Positions 1-7,437 of a stretch of 64,000 nucleotides of DNA are shown here, piece by piece; the first letter of the stretch is position 1; each line of letters begins with the position of its first letter. The position numbers and the translations under genes are program-made. The notes under the pieces were generated by a model. It saw only the letters and a program-made list of their open reading frames with translations. It was not told the origin of the DNA and did no database searches. Origin of the DNA: Neobacillus niacini NBRC 15566 (GTDB lineage Bacteria; Bacillota; Bacilli; Bacillales; Cytobacillaceae); assembly GCF_001591505.1 (NCBI RefSeq), contig NZ_BCVA01000001.1, forward strand, positions 124,001 through 188,000. The letters are read 5' to 3'.

Positions 1-325
1 CGATTAACATGTCCACACCTAATTCTTTCATCACTCGTACAGGGAAGGTTACTTTGTCCATACCGTACCCTTCGTAAAAATGGAAACGACCTTGCATCGC
101 AACCACTTCCACTCCCTCCAAGACTCCAAAAACAAGCTGTCCGGCATGCCCTTCAACTGTTGAAATTGGGAAATCAGGGATTTCATTGTATGGTATCTTT
201 ACAGGATTCTCAATTTCATCCGCTAGAACACCAAGACCAGAGCCTAAGATAAGTCCGATTTTTGGTGTATTTGAATATTTCTCTTTTAAAAAGCCTGCTG
301 CATTTTGGATTTTCTCGATATTCAT
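1..325 (-). CDS. pupG: purine-nucleoside phosphorylase, partial (3' end outside window)
   Basis: This is the N-terminal part (about 108 residues) of a trimeric purine-nucleoside phosphorylase, which splits purine (deoxy)ribonucleosides with phosphate into base and (deoxy)ribose-1-phosphate. The visible motifs are the phosphate-binding GLILGSGLG near residue 22, then STVEGHAGQL and MQGRFHFYEGY, all typical of PupG/PunA. Two in-frame ATGs lie at 331 and 325; the AAAGGGG Shine-Dalgarno abuts the first, so I chose the second (spacing about 7). It follows deoB by 13 nt, and the two form a nucleoside-salvage operon as in B. subtilis drm-pupG. The left window edge truncates it. Confidence 0.93.
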   Translation of the reverse strand, partial: MNIEKIQNAAGFLKEKYSNTPKIGLILGSGLGVLADEIENPVKIPYNEIPDFPISTVEGHAGQLVFGVLEGVEVVAMQGRFHFYEGYGMDKVTFPVRVMKELGVDMLI

Positions 326-338
326 ATTCATACCCCTT

Positions 339-1523
339 TTATATTAGTTCATTTAAAAAACTTTTTCCGTAATTAGGCATTTTCACTTTAAAGTTATCTG
401 CAACCGTGGCTCCAATATCAGCAAATGTTTCTCTAATAGGAAGTTCTTTACCCTCTGACATTCTCTTCGAATAGACAATGAGTGGGACATATTCACGTGT
501 GTGGTCCGTTCCCGGTGCTACTGGATCATTTCCGTGGTCAGCTGTAATGATTAACAAATCGTCTTCTGTTAACTTTGCAAACACTTCGGGAAGGCGTGCA
601 TCATATTCTTGTAGTGCATTCCCATAGCCTTCTGGATCGCGGCGGTGTCCATATAGTGCATCAAAATCAACTAAATTTAAAAAACTCATTCCCGTAAAGT
701 CCATATCCAGTGTCTGTACAAGCTTATCCATGCCATCCATATTGGAAATCGTCCTTAAAGACTGGGTAACTCCCTCTCCATCATAAATATCTGAGATTTT
801 TCCAATTGCAATGACATCTAATCCAGCATCTTTCATCTCATTCATAACGGTTCTATCAAATGGTTTTAATGCATAGTCATGACGATTAGCTGTTCGCTTA
901 AAATTACCCGGTTCACCCAAGAATGGACGAGCGATAACGCGGCCGACCATGTATTTTTCATCAAGTGTTAACTCACGAGCAATTTTACAGATCTTATATT
1001 GTTCTTCAATTGGAATGATTTCTTCATGTGCAGCAATTTGAAGTACTGAGTCTGCAGAAGTGTAGACAATCAAGGCTCCTGTTTTCATATGCTCTTCCCC
1101 TAGTTCATCCAATATTTCTGTTCCACTAGCGGGTTTATTGCCAATAATTTTTCTGCCTGTGCGTTCTTCTAGTTCTGAAAGAAGCTCATCCGGGAATCCT
1201 TCAGGGAATACACGAAATGGCGTTTGGATATTCAAACCCATTATTTCCCAGTGACCTGTCATAGTATCCTTGCCATTCGATGCTTCCATCATTTTTGTAT
1301 AGTATGCTATGGGTTTCGAGGCTTTTTCAATCCCTTTAATTTCGCGGATATTGCTTAAACCTAACTGACCCATGTTTGGCATATTTAGACCGTTCATTCT
1401 TTCGGCAATATGTCCCAGGGTATCTGCACCTTTATCGCCAAACTTATCTGCATCAGGTGATTCACCAATTCCAACAGAGTCCATTACGATTAAAAATACT
1501 CGTTTATATGTATTAACTGCCAT
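339..1523 (-). CDS. deoB: phosphopentomutase
   Basis: DeoB/Drm (394 aa, normal length) interconverts (deoxy)ribose-1-phosphate and -5-phosphate, linking nucleoside phosphorolysis to central metabolism. It belongs to the alkaline-phosphatase-like metalloenzymes. Visible are the metal ligand Asp15 in [13 protein letters not shown], the phospho-threonine motif DTMTGHWE near residue 87, and the C-terminal metal motif TADHGNDP followed by [11 protein letters not shown]. The ATG at 1523 has a strong AGGAGG 9 nt upstream. It is the first gene of deoB-pupG and is separated from xerD by a terminator, so it probably has its own promoter (see 1602-1639). Confidence 0.97.
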   Translation of the reverse strand: MAVNTYKRVFLIVMDSVGIGESPDADKFGDKGADTLGHIAERMNGLNMPNMGQLGLSNIREIKGIEKASKPIAYYTKMMEASNGKDTMTGHWEIMGLNIQTPFRVFPEGFPDELLSELEERTGRKIIGNKPASGTEILDELGEEHMKTGALIVYTSADSVLQIAAHEEIIPIEEQYKICKIARELTLDEKYMVGRVIARPFLGEPGNFKRTANRHDYALKPFDRTVMNEMKDAGLDVIAIGKISDIYDGEGVTQSLRTISNMDGMDKLVQTLDMDFTGMSFLNLVDFDALYGHRRDPEGYGNALQEYDARLPEVFAKLTEDDLLIITADHGNDPVAPGTDHTREYVPLIVYSKRMSEGKELPIRETFADIGATVADNFKVKMPNYGKSFLNELI

Positions 1524-1601
1524 TCTAGTCTGCCTCCTTTTTCTTTTCCATTTAAAACTTTCTAATTAATAAAAATAGATTACCCTTAATAAAATAGGAT
1601 T

Positions 1602-1639
1602 ATTATGCACTTTTAATCATAAAACGTCAGAAGTCTGAC
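1602..1639 (-). promoter_or_regulatory. putative deoB promoter overlapped by a palindrome
   Basis: On the minus strand CTGACG (1625-1630) and CATAAT (1602-1607) are 17 bp apart and resemble a sigma-A promoter. A perfect palindrome GTCAGA-AG-TCTGAC at 1626-1639 overlaps the -35 hexamer, the arrangement expected for a repressor operator. It resembles GntR-family sites in style, but the regulator is unknown. Inference only. Confidence 0.35.
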
Positions 1640-1677
1640 CTCTATATTTTACTAAACTATTATAAAATTACAAGAAG

Positions 1678-1704
1678 AAGCTGCCAATAATTTTGGCAGC
1701 TTTT
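1678..1704 (-). terminator. intrinsic terminator after xerD
   Basis: A 10-bp stem (AAGCTGCCAA/TTGGCAGCTT) lies downstream of the xerD stop, followed on the minus strand by a modest pyrimidine run CTTCTTG. It separates xerD from deoB. Confidence 0.7.
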
Positions 1705-1740
1705 CGACACTTTTAAAATATATGTGTAACTAGTATCCTA

Positions 1741-2667
1741 TTAAGCTCTTGGATGGAATTTGCTATAGACGTCCTTTAACCTTGTCTTAGTTACTTGGGT
1801 ATATATTTGCGTTGTTGAGATATCAGCATGTCCCAACATTTCTTGGACTGCTTTTAGGTCTGCACCGTTTTCCAATAGGTGTGTTGCAAACGAATGGCGA
1901 AGTGTATTCGGTGTTAACTCACCCTCAATACCAGCCTCTTGAGCAAGCTTTTTTAAAATTTTCCAGAATCCTTGACGTGTTAACCTTTTTCCATGATGAT
2001 TTAAAAATAATGCCCGTTCAGCGTGATTTTCTTGTAGAAAATTCACTGAGTGATTTTCATTTTTAGTAACAAAATTGGGTCTTCCTTTTTCAATGTAATC
2101 CTTTAATGCCACAGCTGCTGTTTTTCCAATTGGTATGATTCGTTCTTTATAATTTTTACCGCTGACGGTGACAAAACCCATCGTTACATTTACATGGTCT
2201 ATATCAATTTGAATAAGCTCACTAACCCGAATACCGGTAGCATAGAGAAGCTCTAGCATTGCTTTGTCCCTTAAACCAAAATGCCCTTGTCCATTGGGGA
2301 AATCTAATAGTTTTTCAACTTCCTTTATGCTTAAAACCTTCGGCATTGACCGCTCAGACTTTGGAGGATCAATAAAGACAGAAGGATCTTGATTCGACAT
2401 CTGTTCACGCAACAGAAACTGATGATAAGCGCGAATAGAAGCAACGTGCCTAGCCAAGGTTTTTGTGGATTTTCCTTGCTCCTTCAAAAAAGAAAGGAAA
2501 TGGATAATATGAGCCCGCTGGACTTGATTATATGATTCAATCGCTTCCACGTTTTTCAAGTAGTGAAGATATGTTTTTAAATCTCGTTCATATGATAGCA
2601 GTGTGTTTTTTGCCACTCTCTTTTCAACGAGTAAAAACTGCATAAAATTTTTTAAATAATCATCCAT
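1741..2667 (-). CDS. xerD: site-specific tyrosine recombinase XerD
   Basis: XerD (308 aa) acts with XerC at dif to resolve chromosome dimers. It has an N-terminal SAM-like core-binding domain (about 1-85) and a C-terminal catalytic domain. The catalytic set is visible: Arg in ATGIRVSEL, Lys in VSGKNYKER, HxxR in [11 protein letters not shown], His in [10 protein letters not shown] and the nucleophile Tyr in QIYTQV. An upstream in-frame extension of 16 codons exists, but GGGGAG 7-8 nt before the ATG at 2667 and homology to [12 protein letters not shown] starts favour this one. The order fur-yqzK-xerD matches B. subtilis (ripX). Confidence 0.95.
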   Translation of the reverse strand: MDDYLKNFMQFLLVEKRVAKNTLLSYERDLKTYLHYLKNVEAIESYNQVQRAHIIHFLSFLKEQGKSTKTLARHVASIRAYHQFLLREQMSNQDPSVFIDPPKSERSMPKVLSIKEVEKLLDFPNGQGHFGLRDKAMLELLYATGIRVSELIQIDIDHVNVTMGFVTVSGKNYKERIIPIGKTAAVALKDYIEKGRPNFVTKNENHSVNFLQENHAERALFLNHHGKRLTRQGFWKILKKLAQEAGIEGELTPNTLRHSFATHLLENGADLKAVQEMLGHADISTTQIYTQVTKTRLKDVYSKFHPRA

Positions 2668-2672
2668 TGAAA

Positions 2673-2900
2673 CTACTCCCCATTTAAGTAAAACAAAATC
2701 AGCCGATCCAGCCAAATTGGATTCTCGTCTTTATTTAATGTTGAAACCTTTAAAGCAGATCCTTGTGGTGAATCATAACGGTGATAATTTTGGTACTCCT
2801 CATTTACCCACATAATACCATAGTAAAAGAGTATCGTACATCCAGTGAATATGATAAAAACCTTTAAGGTTTGAAGTGCTATTTTAATAAAAGTAAGCAT
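2673..2900 (-). CDS. yqzK: YqzK family membrane protein (DUF4227)
   Basis: A 75-residue protein of unknown function with one strong membrane segment (about 10-32, [20 protein letters not shown]) and a polar C-terminal half that contains the family-like motif [14 protein letters not shown]. It matches the DUF4227 protein found between fur and xerD in Bacillus. It ends 5 nt before the xerD start, and the xerD Shine-Dalgarno lies within its last codons, so the two are probably translated from one transcript. The family is recognised by size, sequence and synteny; no biochemical role can be given. Confidence 0.85.
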   Translation of the reverse strand: MLTFIKIALQTLKVFIIFTGCTILFYYGIMWVNEEYQNYHRYDSPQGSALKVSTLNKDENPIWLDRLILFYLNGE

Positions 2901-3010
2901 TTACCTTCCCCCAAACAGTTTGGCCTACTTAAAGATATGCCAATTTGTCCAACTTTTATACTTAGAGTTCCAATTATCCAGGAATAAATTTTGGGCAAGC
3001 TTGTTAGAAA

Positions 3011-3041
3011 GAAAAAAAGCCCTTTTTTATAAAGGACTTTT
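3011..3041 (-). terminator. intrinsic terminator after fur
   Basis: On the minus strand an 11-bp stem AAAAGTCCTTT/AAAGGGCTTTT with one G-T pair is followed by a run of seven T, just downstream of the fur stop. Confidence 0.85.
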
Positions 3042-3046
3042 GGCTA

Positions 3047-3511
3047 TTATTCTGCAGATTCCTCAGTTTTCACTTTATCCTGGCAGCGATAGCAGATGCC
3101 ATGAAACGTTAAACGATGATCTTTTATCTTAAAATTCCATCTGCGCTCGACTACAGCTTCTACATCTTCAAGAAGATCTTCTTGGATTTCATCCACCGCT
3201 CCGCATTCAATACAAACAAGATGATGATGAAAATGGGCTGCCCCTTCTTGGCGAAGGTCATAACGCGAAACTCCATCACCAAAGTTAATTTTATCAACAA
3301 TTTTCAATTCAGTTAGTAATTCAAGTGTACGATATACAGTTGCCAATCCAATTTCAGGCGACTTTTCCTTAACGAGGAGGTATACATCTTCTGCACTTAA
3401 ATGATCCTCTTCATGCTCTAACAATACCCGAACGGTTGCTTCACGTTGAGGTGTAAGCTTATAGCTTGATGAATGCAACTGCTTTTTAATTCTCTCAATC
3501 CTTGTCTCCAT
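3047..3511 (-). CDS. fur: ferric uptake regulator Fur
   Basis: Fur (154 aa) is an iron-dependent repressor of iron acquisition. The winged-helix domain covers about 1-85, with the recognition region PEIGLATVYRTLELL. The metal and dimerisation domain carries the histidine cluster AAHFHHHLVC and two CxxC pairs (C100/C103, C140/C143) that hold structural zinc. The context (spoIIM upstream, yqzK-xerD downstream) is the B. subtilis fur locus rather than perR or zur, which sit elsewhere. It starts with ATG at 3511 after GGAGGGA. Promoter and PerR-like boxes lie upstream (3544-3627), and a good terminator follows. Confidence 0.96.
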   Translation of the reverse strand: METRIERIKKQLHSSSYKLTPQREATVRVLLEHEEDHLSAEDVYLLVKEKSPEIGLATVYRTLELLTELKIVDKINFGDGVSRYDLRQEGAAHFHHHLVCIECGAVDEIQEDLLEDVEAVVERRWNFKIKDHRLTFHGICYRCQDKVKTEESAE

Positions 3512-3543
3512 CCCGAAGTCCCTCCCTCGCCGCTGCTATTCTC

Positions 3544-3571
3544 ATTATAACAGATGAGAAAGAGGTGTCAA
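3544..3571 (-). promoter_or_regulatory. sigma-A promoter of fur
   Basis: On the minus strand a consensus TTGACA (3566-3571) and a consensus TATAAT (3544-3549) are separated by 16 bp, about 35 nt upstream of the fur ATG. Confidence 0.8.
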
Positions 3572-3572
3572 A

Positions 3573-3587
3573 ATAAAATTATTATAA
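3573..3587 (-). promoter_or_regulatory. PerR-box-like sequence, proximal to fur
   Basis: On the minus strand TTATAATAATTTTAT matches the PerR consensus TTATAATnATTATAA at all but two positions. It lies directly upstream of the fur -35. The region is AT-rich, so chance matches are possible. Confidence 0.45.
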
Positions 3588-3612
3588 ACAAGAGTTTAAA
3601 ATATATATTATA

Positions 3613-3627
3613 TAATAATAATTATAA
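3613..3627. promoter_or_regulatory. PerR-box-like sequence, distal, overlapping the spoIIM stop
   Basis: TAATAATAATTATAA differs from the palindromic PerR consensus at one position. It overlaps the last two codons of spoIIM and lies about 100 nt upstream of fur. In B. subtilis fur is a known PerR target, which makes a functional site plausible. Confidence 0.5.
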
Positions 3628-4266
3628 ATCAAGCGAACCCATCATCGATTTCATCAACCATGGTGATACATAAGCTTCCACTCCTGAAGCGGCAGAAATA
3701 AGAACTACAGCAACAATGAAGACCAGAATATAGTTTTTAAAAAATGGTAAAATCGGTTGTCCATAGGCCTTAAAGAATTGTTTTTTTATCATTCTCATTG
3801 AGAATATAACAGATAAAGCAGCCATCAAAATGAAAACGGGAATGATAATCAAATTTTGTGGCAGAATGGACACAAATGCAAGCAAAAAACCCTTCAAGCC
3901 TAATTGACTAACTAAGAAACCAACTGTAAAACCTACCACTAGACCTTTTATAAATAAAACAATTAGAATTACCGGCAGCCCAATAATTGAAATTCCTAAA
4001 ATCCAAATCAGCCCAATGAACTTACTGTTATGAAGAAAACTTTGTGCAAATAAATCATTATTCTCGGCTATTTTTCCGTTTTGTATTTGTCCAAAAAATT
4101 GTGATAAATAGTAAAATAAATCCTCTTTTTGGATGATACTCATACTATTTACGACAATGGCTCCGAAGATGACACCCATTAAAAATAAAATAACAATAAA
4201 TAAAAAAATCGAGGAATGCTCACGGAAATAACTGGCGGCATCGTTCTGGTACAATCGTTTCTTCAT
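3622..4266 (-). CDS. spoIIM: stage II sporulation protein M
   Basis: SpoIIM (214 aa) is a polytopic membrane protein of the DMP (SpoIID-SpoIIM-SpoIIP) engulfment complex that remodels septal peptidoglycan in the mother cell. Several hydrophobic segments are visible: about 18-42 (SIFLFIVILFLMGVIFGAIV), 85-108, 110-128, 135-160 and 180-200. The loop with QSFLHNSKFIGLIW and the KGLVVGF segment are typical of the family. The ATG at 4266 has AGGAGG upstream. It lies between the EndoQ-like gene and fur as in B. subtilis. A sigma-E-like promoter precedes it (4303-4331), as expected for mother-cell expression. Confidence 0.95.
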   Translation of the reverse strand: MKKRLYQNDAASYFREHSSIFLFIVILFLMGVIFGAIVVNSMSIIQKEDLFYYLSQFFGQIQNGKIAENNDLFAQSFLHNSKFIGLIWILGISIIGLPVILIVLFIKGLVVGFTVGFLVSQLGLKGFLLAFVSILPQNLIIIPVFILMAALSVIFSMRMIKKQFFKAYGQPILPFFKNYILVFIVAVVLISAASGVEAYVSPWLMKSMMGSLDL

Positions 4267-4302
4267 CTGCAGTCCCTCCTACTTCTCCTAATCGGTTATT
4301 AC

Positions 4303-4331
4303 ATTTTATGCCTTTCTAGTAAATCTATGAC
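4303..4331 (-). promoter_or_regulatory. sigma-E-type promoter of spoIIM
   Basis: On the minus strand GTCATAGA (4324-4331) and CATAAAAT (4303-4310) are separated by 13 bp. The -10 matches the sigma-E element CATACAHT at seven of eight positions and the -35 begins GTCATA as in GTMATATT. spoIIM is a sigma-E gene in B. subtilis. Confidence 0.6.
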
Positions 4332-4376
4332 GATAAATTAATAGATTTGTTTTTTAAAAGAGGAGATGTGGTTTAA

Positions 4377-4431
4377 CGCTGATATAATTAGTTAATGCCG
4401 ATATATTTGATCTAGCGCTGATATATTCACT
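4377..4431. repeat. three tandem ~19-20 bp repeats, consensus GCYGATATATT
   Basis: Copies start at 4377 (CGCTGATATAATTAG), 4396 (TGCCGATATATTTGA) and 4416 (CGCTGATATATTCAC), spaced 19 and 20 bp. They lie between the terminator of the EndoQ-like gene and the spoIIM promoter. No coding potential is seen. Confidence 0.7.
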
Positions 4432-4460
4432 TTCAGGTTTAATCGTGTCTGTTACATTCA

Positions 4461-4494
4461 AAAACCTGGCAGATTTAGTGACTCCGCCAGGTTA
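4461..4494 (-). terminator. intrinsic terminator after the EndoQ-like gene
   Basis: On the minus strand a stem AACCTGGC/GCCAGGTT is followed by TTT, downstream of the stop at 4514. Confidence 0.75.
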
Positions 4495-4513
4495 TTAAAT
4501 AAAAATATTAAAT

Positions 4514-5677
4514 TTAGTCTGCAATTTTTCCGTACTTTCCTCCGCCGCCTGCTGTTAAAGTCACTTTACCTTCTCTTGCATTCATAATCATATCAGCAAT
4601 CTTTGGTGGGACGACTTCGGTCAATGCCTGATATGGAACTTCATGCAATATAGCCATTTCTGAACCAAAATGATCGACGAGTTTTTCAAGTAATTTTGGT
4701 CCTAAGCCCGGTATAAACTCCAGTGGAACTTGGTGAATATAGGGAGGACGTTGATCTGGACTCTGATCGGCTGTCTTCAACTCAAGAATTCTATCGGCAA
4801 CCCCTTTAATAATCTTATTTTTTCCACAAAGAGTACATATTTGGTCTTCCTCACCGGCAGGATGGGCACATTGTGCACAAACAGTTTTGTGATACTTACC
4901 TAGGAGCGGGTCTAACCCGTAATTTGCTAATATGTGTCGACCTTCAACATTTTTCAATGCCTTTCCTAATTCTAAAAATGAAGGTTCTTTCATCAATACT
5001 ACCTGATATTCACGGGCAATTTTGGCAAGGGAGTGAGCATCTGAGTTTGTCACAAATGTATAATGATGTAGTTCTTTAATCTGGTCTGCCATCCTTGTAT
5101 CAGAGCTTAATCCAAGCTCAATACCATCAATCAAAGCCGGGTCAAATACTTCAGTTAAAGATTTATTGACACCTTTACCGTATAAGCTTTTAAATGGTGT
5201 AAACACATGAGCCGGAATAAATAAGCCGCTTAGTTCTTTTACTTTTCCTTGCAATTCAATACCTGTTACATAAATCCGCTGCGAACTCAGCTGGACATTT
5301 TTTAAATGTGCAGCCAGCCAATTAGAGAACTCTCTCATTATGGCGATAGTAGGAAAATAACACAGGACATGAATCGGACCATTGCATTGTTCATCATAGA
5401 TTTCTAACTCTGAACCGGGGATTACGGTTAAATCTCCGAATGCTAAGCCGCCATCCGGATGTTCAATCATGTCTCCACTTGAAACTAGGCTTTCCATTTC
5501 AAGGATTACTTCTGGTGAGTGGCTGTCAATAATTCCAATCATATTCAGCCCTTTTTCATGCCGGGCATGTTCTATGATATTGGTAAACGTTAATGATTTA
5601 GCACCTGTTATTTTTACAGGCTTGCCAGTCCAGGTTCTTCCGATGTGAATATGTAAATCTACATAATAACGTTTCAT
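4514..5677 (-). CDS. yqxK: endonuclease Q-like PHP-domain nuclease (YqxK/TIGR00375 family)
   Basis: A 387-residue protein of the EndoQ/TIGR00375 family. EndoQ enzymes nick DNA 5' of deaminated bases (hypoxanthine, uracil), a repair route known from archaea and some Bacillus. The PHP catalytic domain is at about 1-230, with metal motifs YVDLHIHIGRT, IIDSHSPE, PGSELEIY and TNSDAHS. A zinc ribbon (CAQC...CTLC, about 270-290) and a helix-hairpin-helix element (FIPGLGPKLLEKLVDHFG, about 325-345) follow. The start overlaps the nudF stop by 4 nt (ATGA), giving translational coupling. Nucleotide-pool cleaning (Nudix) next to deaminated-base repair is a sensible pairing. The activity itself is inferred from the family. 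Confidence 0.82.
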   Translation of the reverse strand: MKRYYVDLHIHIGRTWTGKPVKITGAKSLTFTNIIEHARHEKGLNMIGIIDSHSPEVILEMESLVSSGDMIEHPDGGLAFGDLTVIPGSELEIYDEQCNGPIHVLCYFPTIAIMREFSNWLAAHLKNVQLSSQRIYVTGIELQGKVKELSGLFIPAHVFTPFKSLYGKGVNKSLTEVFDPALIDGIELGLSSDTRMADQIKELHHYTFVTNSDAHSLAKIAREYQVVLMKEPSFLELGKALKNVEGRHILANYGLDPLLGKYHKTVCAQCAHPAGEEDQICTLCGKNKIIKGVADRILELKTADQSPDQRPPYIHQVPLEFIPGLGPKLLEKLVDHFGSEMAILHEVPYQALTEVVPPKIADMIMNAREGKVTLTAGGGGKYGKIAD

Positions 5678-6228
5678 TTATTTTCTAGTGCCTCTTGAAG
5701 CTGTAAGTATTGGACTGCATAAGCAGTTTTAGCGTCATAAATTTTTTGTTCCTTTATATATTGAATCGCTTGATCCAGTGTTATTTCCTCAATGTTTACA
5801 AACTCATCTTCATCAAGCATTGCCGCATTTTCTTTTTTTGTTAGTCCACTGGCTACAAATAGATGTACAATTTCATCTGCGAATCCAGGTGATGTATAGA
5901 ACGAGATTAATAGCTCCAAACTTTCACAAGCATATCCTGTTTCTTCCTCTAATTCCCGTCGTGCACAGAGAGCCGGCTCCTCGTCCTTTTCTAACTTTCC
6001 TGCTGGGATTTCTACGATTGTCCGCTCAAGAGCTTTACGGAATTGTTCGACCATAACAATTTTTTTATCATCCGTGATAGCTAAAACAGCGACTGCCCCT
6101 GGATGTTTAATTATTTCTCTTTTTGACTGTTTCCCATTCGGAAGTTCAACATCTTGAAGATGCAGGCTAATAATTTTTCCAGAAAAAATTTCTTCGCTTT
6201 GTATGGTTCTTTCATGAAGATTTGTCAC
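5674..6228 (-). CDS. nudF: ADP-ribose pyrophosphatase, Nudix family
   Basis: NudF (184 aa) hydrolyses ADP-ribose to AMP and ribose-5-phosphate. The Nudix box is complete: G at the start of GKLEKDEEP, then Glu, then the REEExxEE-like core RRELEEETGY at about 95-104. The family segment FYTSPGFADEIVHLF follows. A longer frame begins with TTG at 6237 directly on the Shine-Dalgarno AGGAG; the GTG at 6228 sits 9 nt after it and gives MTNLHERTIQ, like the B. subtilis start, so I chose it. It is coupled to the EndoQ-like gene and divergent from mciZ. Confidence 0.92.
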   Translation of the reverse strand: MTNLHERTIQSEEIFSGKIISLHLQDVELPNGKQSKREIIKHPGAVAVLAITDDKKIVMVEQFRKALERTIVEIPAGKLEKDEEPALCARRELEEETGYACESLELLISFYTSPGFADEIVHLFVASGLTKKENAAMLDEDEFVNIEEITLDQAIQYIKEQKIYDAKTAYAVQYLQLQEALENK

Positions 6229-6243
6229 CAAATTCAACTCCTG

Positions 6244-6273
6244 TTCTAATTCGCTATATGCTGCTCATACATT
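6244..6273 (+). promoter_or_regulatory. possible sigma-E promoter of mciZ
   Basis: CATACATT at 6266-6273 is a full match to the sigma-E -10 consensus. TTCTAATT, 14 bp upstream, is only a partial -35 match. Predicted transcripts would start about 20 nt before the mciZ ATG. In B. subtilis mciZ is sigma-E-dependent. Confidence 0.4.
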
Positions 6274-6301
6274 TTACCATACATTATTTGGAGGGGTATG
6301 G

Positions 6302-6433
6302 ATGAAGGTATACGTGCATGATAAGGGAATTATTCTTGTAGGTAAGGGATGGCAGATCATCCAAAAGCTAAAAGAATACAATAAGGATTATTCTACCGTT
6401 GCCGAATGGGTAGAAAAAGTCGCTGGTAAATAA
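6302..6433 (+). CDS. mciZ: mother-cell inhibitor of FtsZ, MciZ
   Basis: A 43-residue peptide resembling B. subtilis MciZ (40 aa), which binds the FtsZ C-terminal domain, caps filaments and blocks Z-ring assembly in the mother cell during sporulation. Shared features are the MKV start, the turn GIILVGKGWQI (MciZ has a GVVLVGKAWEI-like strand), the helix KLKEYNKDYSTV and a C-terminal aromatic W-V-x-K segment. The ATG at 6302 follows GGAGGGG with 7 nt spacing. The gene lies between nudF and yqkF, exactly where B. subtilis keeps mciZ. It is easily missed because it is very short. Confidence 0.88.
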   Translation: MKVYVHDKGIILVGKGWQIIQKLKEYNKDYSTVAEWVEKVAGK

Positions 6434-6497
6434 CCTTTCCGTTTGTAGTCTTCCCCGGACTTGCGTAAAATTATATAAAAGGACGGGGTGATAATTG

Positions 6498-7409
6498 TTG
6501 AAAAAAAGAAAACTCGGAAGCTCAGAATTATCGGTTACTGAATTAGGCTTAGGTTGCATGTCGATCGGTACAGAGGAAAAAAAAGCACGTGAGATAATCG
6601 AGACTGCATTAGAAGAAGGTATCAATTATTTTGATACTGCTGATTTATATGATTTTGGTGAAAACGAAAAAATCGTCGGGGCTGCTTTAAAGGATGTGCG
6701 GGAAAAGGTTATTATCGCGACAAAGGTTGGGAACCGCTGGCAGCCAGATAAATCAGGCTGGTCTTGGGACCCATCCAAATTGTACATAAAAGAAGCTGTA
6801 AAACAAAGTATAAAACGGCTAGGTACTGATTACATTGACCTTTATCAACTTCATGGGGGAACAATCGAGGATAGAATCGACGAAACGATTGAAGCATTTG
6901 AGGAATTAAAATCGGAAGGCTATATCCACTATTATGGAATTTCATCAATCCGCCCAAATGTTATTCGTGAGTATGTAAAGAAATCACATATTGTCTCTGT
7001 CATGATGCAATATAGTATCCTAGACCGACGTCCGGAAGAAGAAGCATTGCCGTATCTGCATGAGCATGGAATCAGTGTTGTAACCCGTGGTCCTCTAGCA
7101 AAAGGGCTGCTTAGTGATAAAATGCTAGAAAAGGTGTCTCCAAAAGGATATCAAGACTATAGTCAGGAAGAGCTGCTTGAGGTGTTACCGATCTTAAAGG
7201 ATCGACTTGCTCCACGACGCTCTTTTACGGAAATTGCTCTTCAATACAACTTGGCCCACTCTGGTGTTGCCACAGTCATTACTGGAGCGAGCAGTCCAGA
7301 ACAAGTCAGAAACAATGCTAGGGCGGTAAGAAGCCAGCCCCTGACCAAAGAAGAAGTAACACTGATTAAAGAGATTTCAAAGGCAGGGATATATAGAGAG
7401 CATCGCTAA
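6498..7409 (+). CDS. yqkF: aldo/keto reductase (YqkF family)
   Basis: A 303-residue NADPH-dependent aldo/keto reductase with a TIM-barrel fold. The start KRKLGSSELSVTELGLGCM is typical. The catalytic Asp/Tyr lie in NYFDTADLYDFGENE, Lys in IIATKVGNRW and His in DYIDLYQLHG. The C-terminal nucleotide-binding part includes VITGASSPEQVRNN. Two adjacent TTG codons could start it; the second (6498) has better spacing to GGGGTGA and gives MKKRKLG, like B. subtilis YqkF. The physiological substrate is unknown. It is convergent with yqkE over a shared terminator. Confidence 0.88.
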   Translation: MKKRKLGSSELSVTELGLGCMSIGTEEKKAREIIETALEEGINYFDTADLYDFGENEKIVGAALKDVREKVIIATKVGNRWQPDKSGWSWDPSKLYIKEAVKQSIKRLGTDYIDLYQLHGGTIEDRIDETIEAFEELKSEGYIHYYGISSIRPNVIREYVKKSHIVSVMMQYSILDRRPEEEALPYLHEHGISVVTRGPLAKGLLSDKMLEKVSPKGYQDYSQEELLEVLPILKDRLAPRRSFTEIALQYNLAHSGVATVITGASSPEQVRNNARAVRSQPLTKEEVTLIKEISKAGIYREHR

Positions 7410-7437
7410 AATAGGAGAGCCCTTGGCTCTCCTATTT
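7409..7437. terminator. bidirectional terminator between yqkF and yqkE
   Basis: A perfect 12-bp stem AATAGGAGAGCC/GGCTCTCCTATT with loop CTT directly follows the yqkF stop and overlaps the yqkE stop codon. The T-runs are short on both strands. Confidence 0.7.

Noticed and set aside
6278-6285. Second CATACATT as the mciZ -10
   Set aside because: The transcript would start in or after the Shine-Dalgarno and there is no matching -35.
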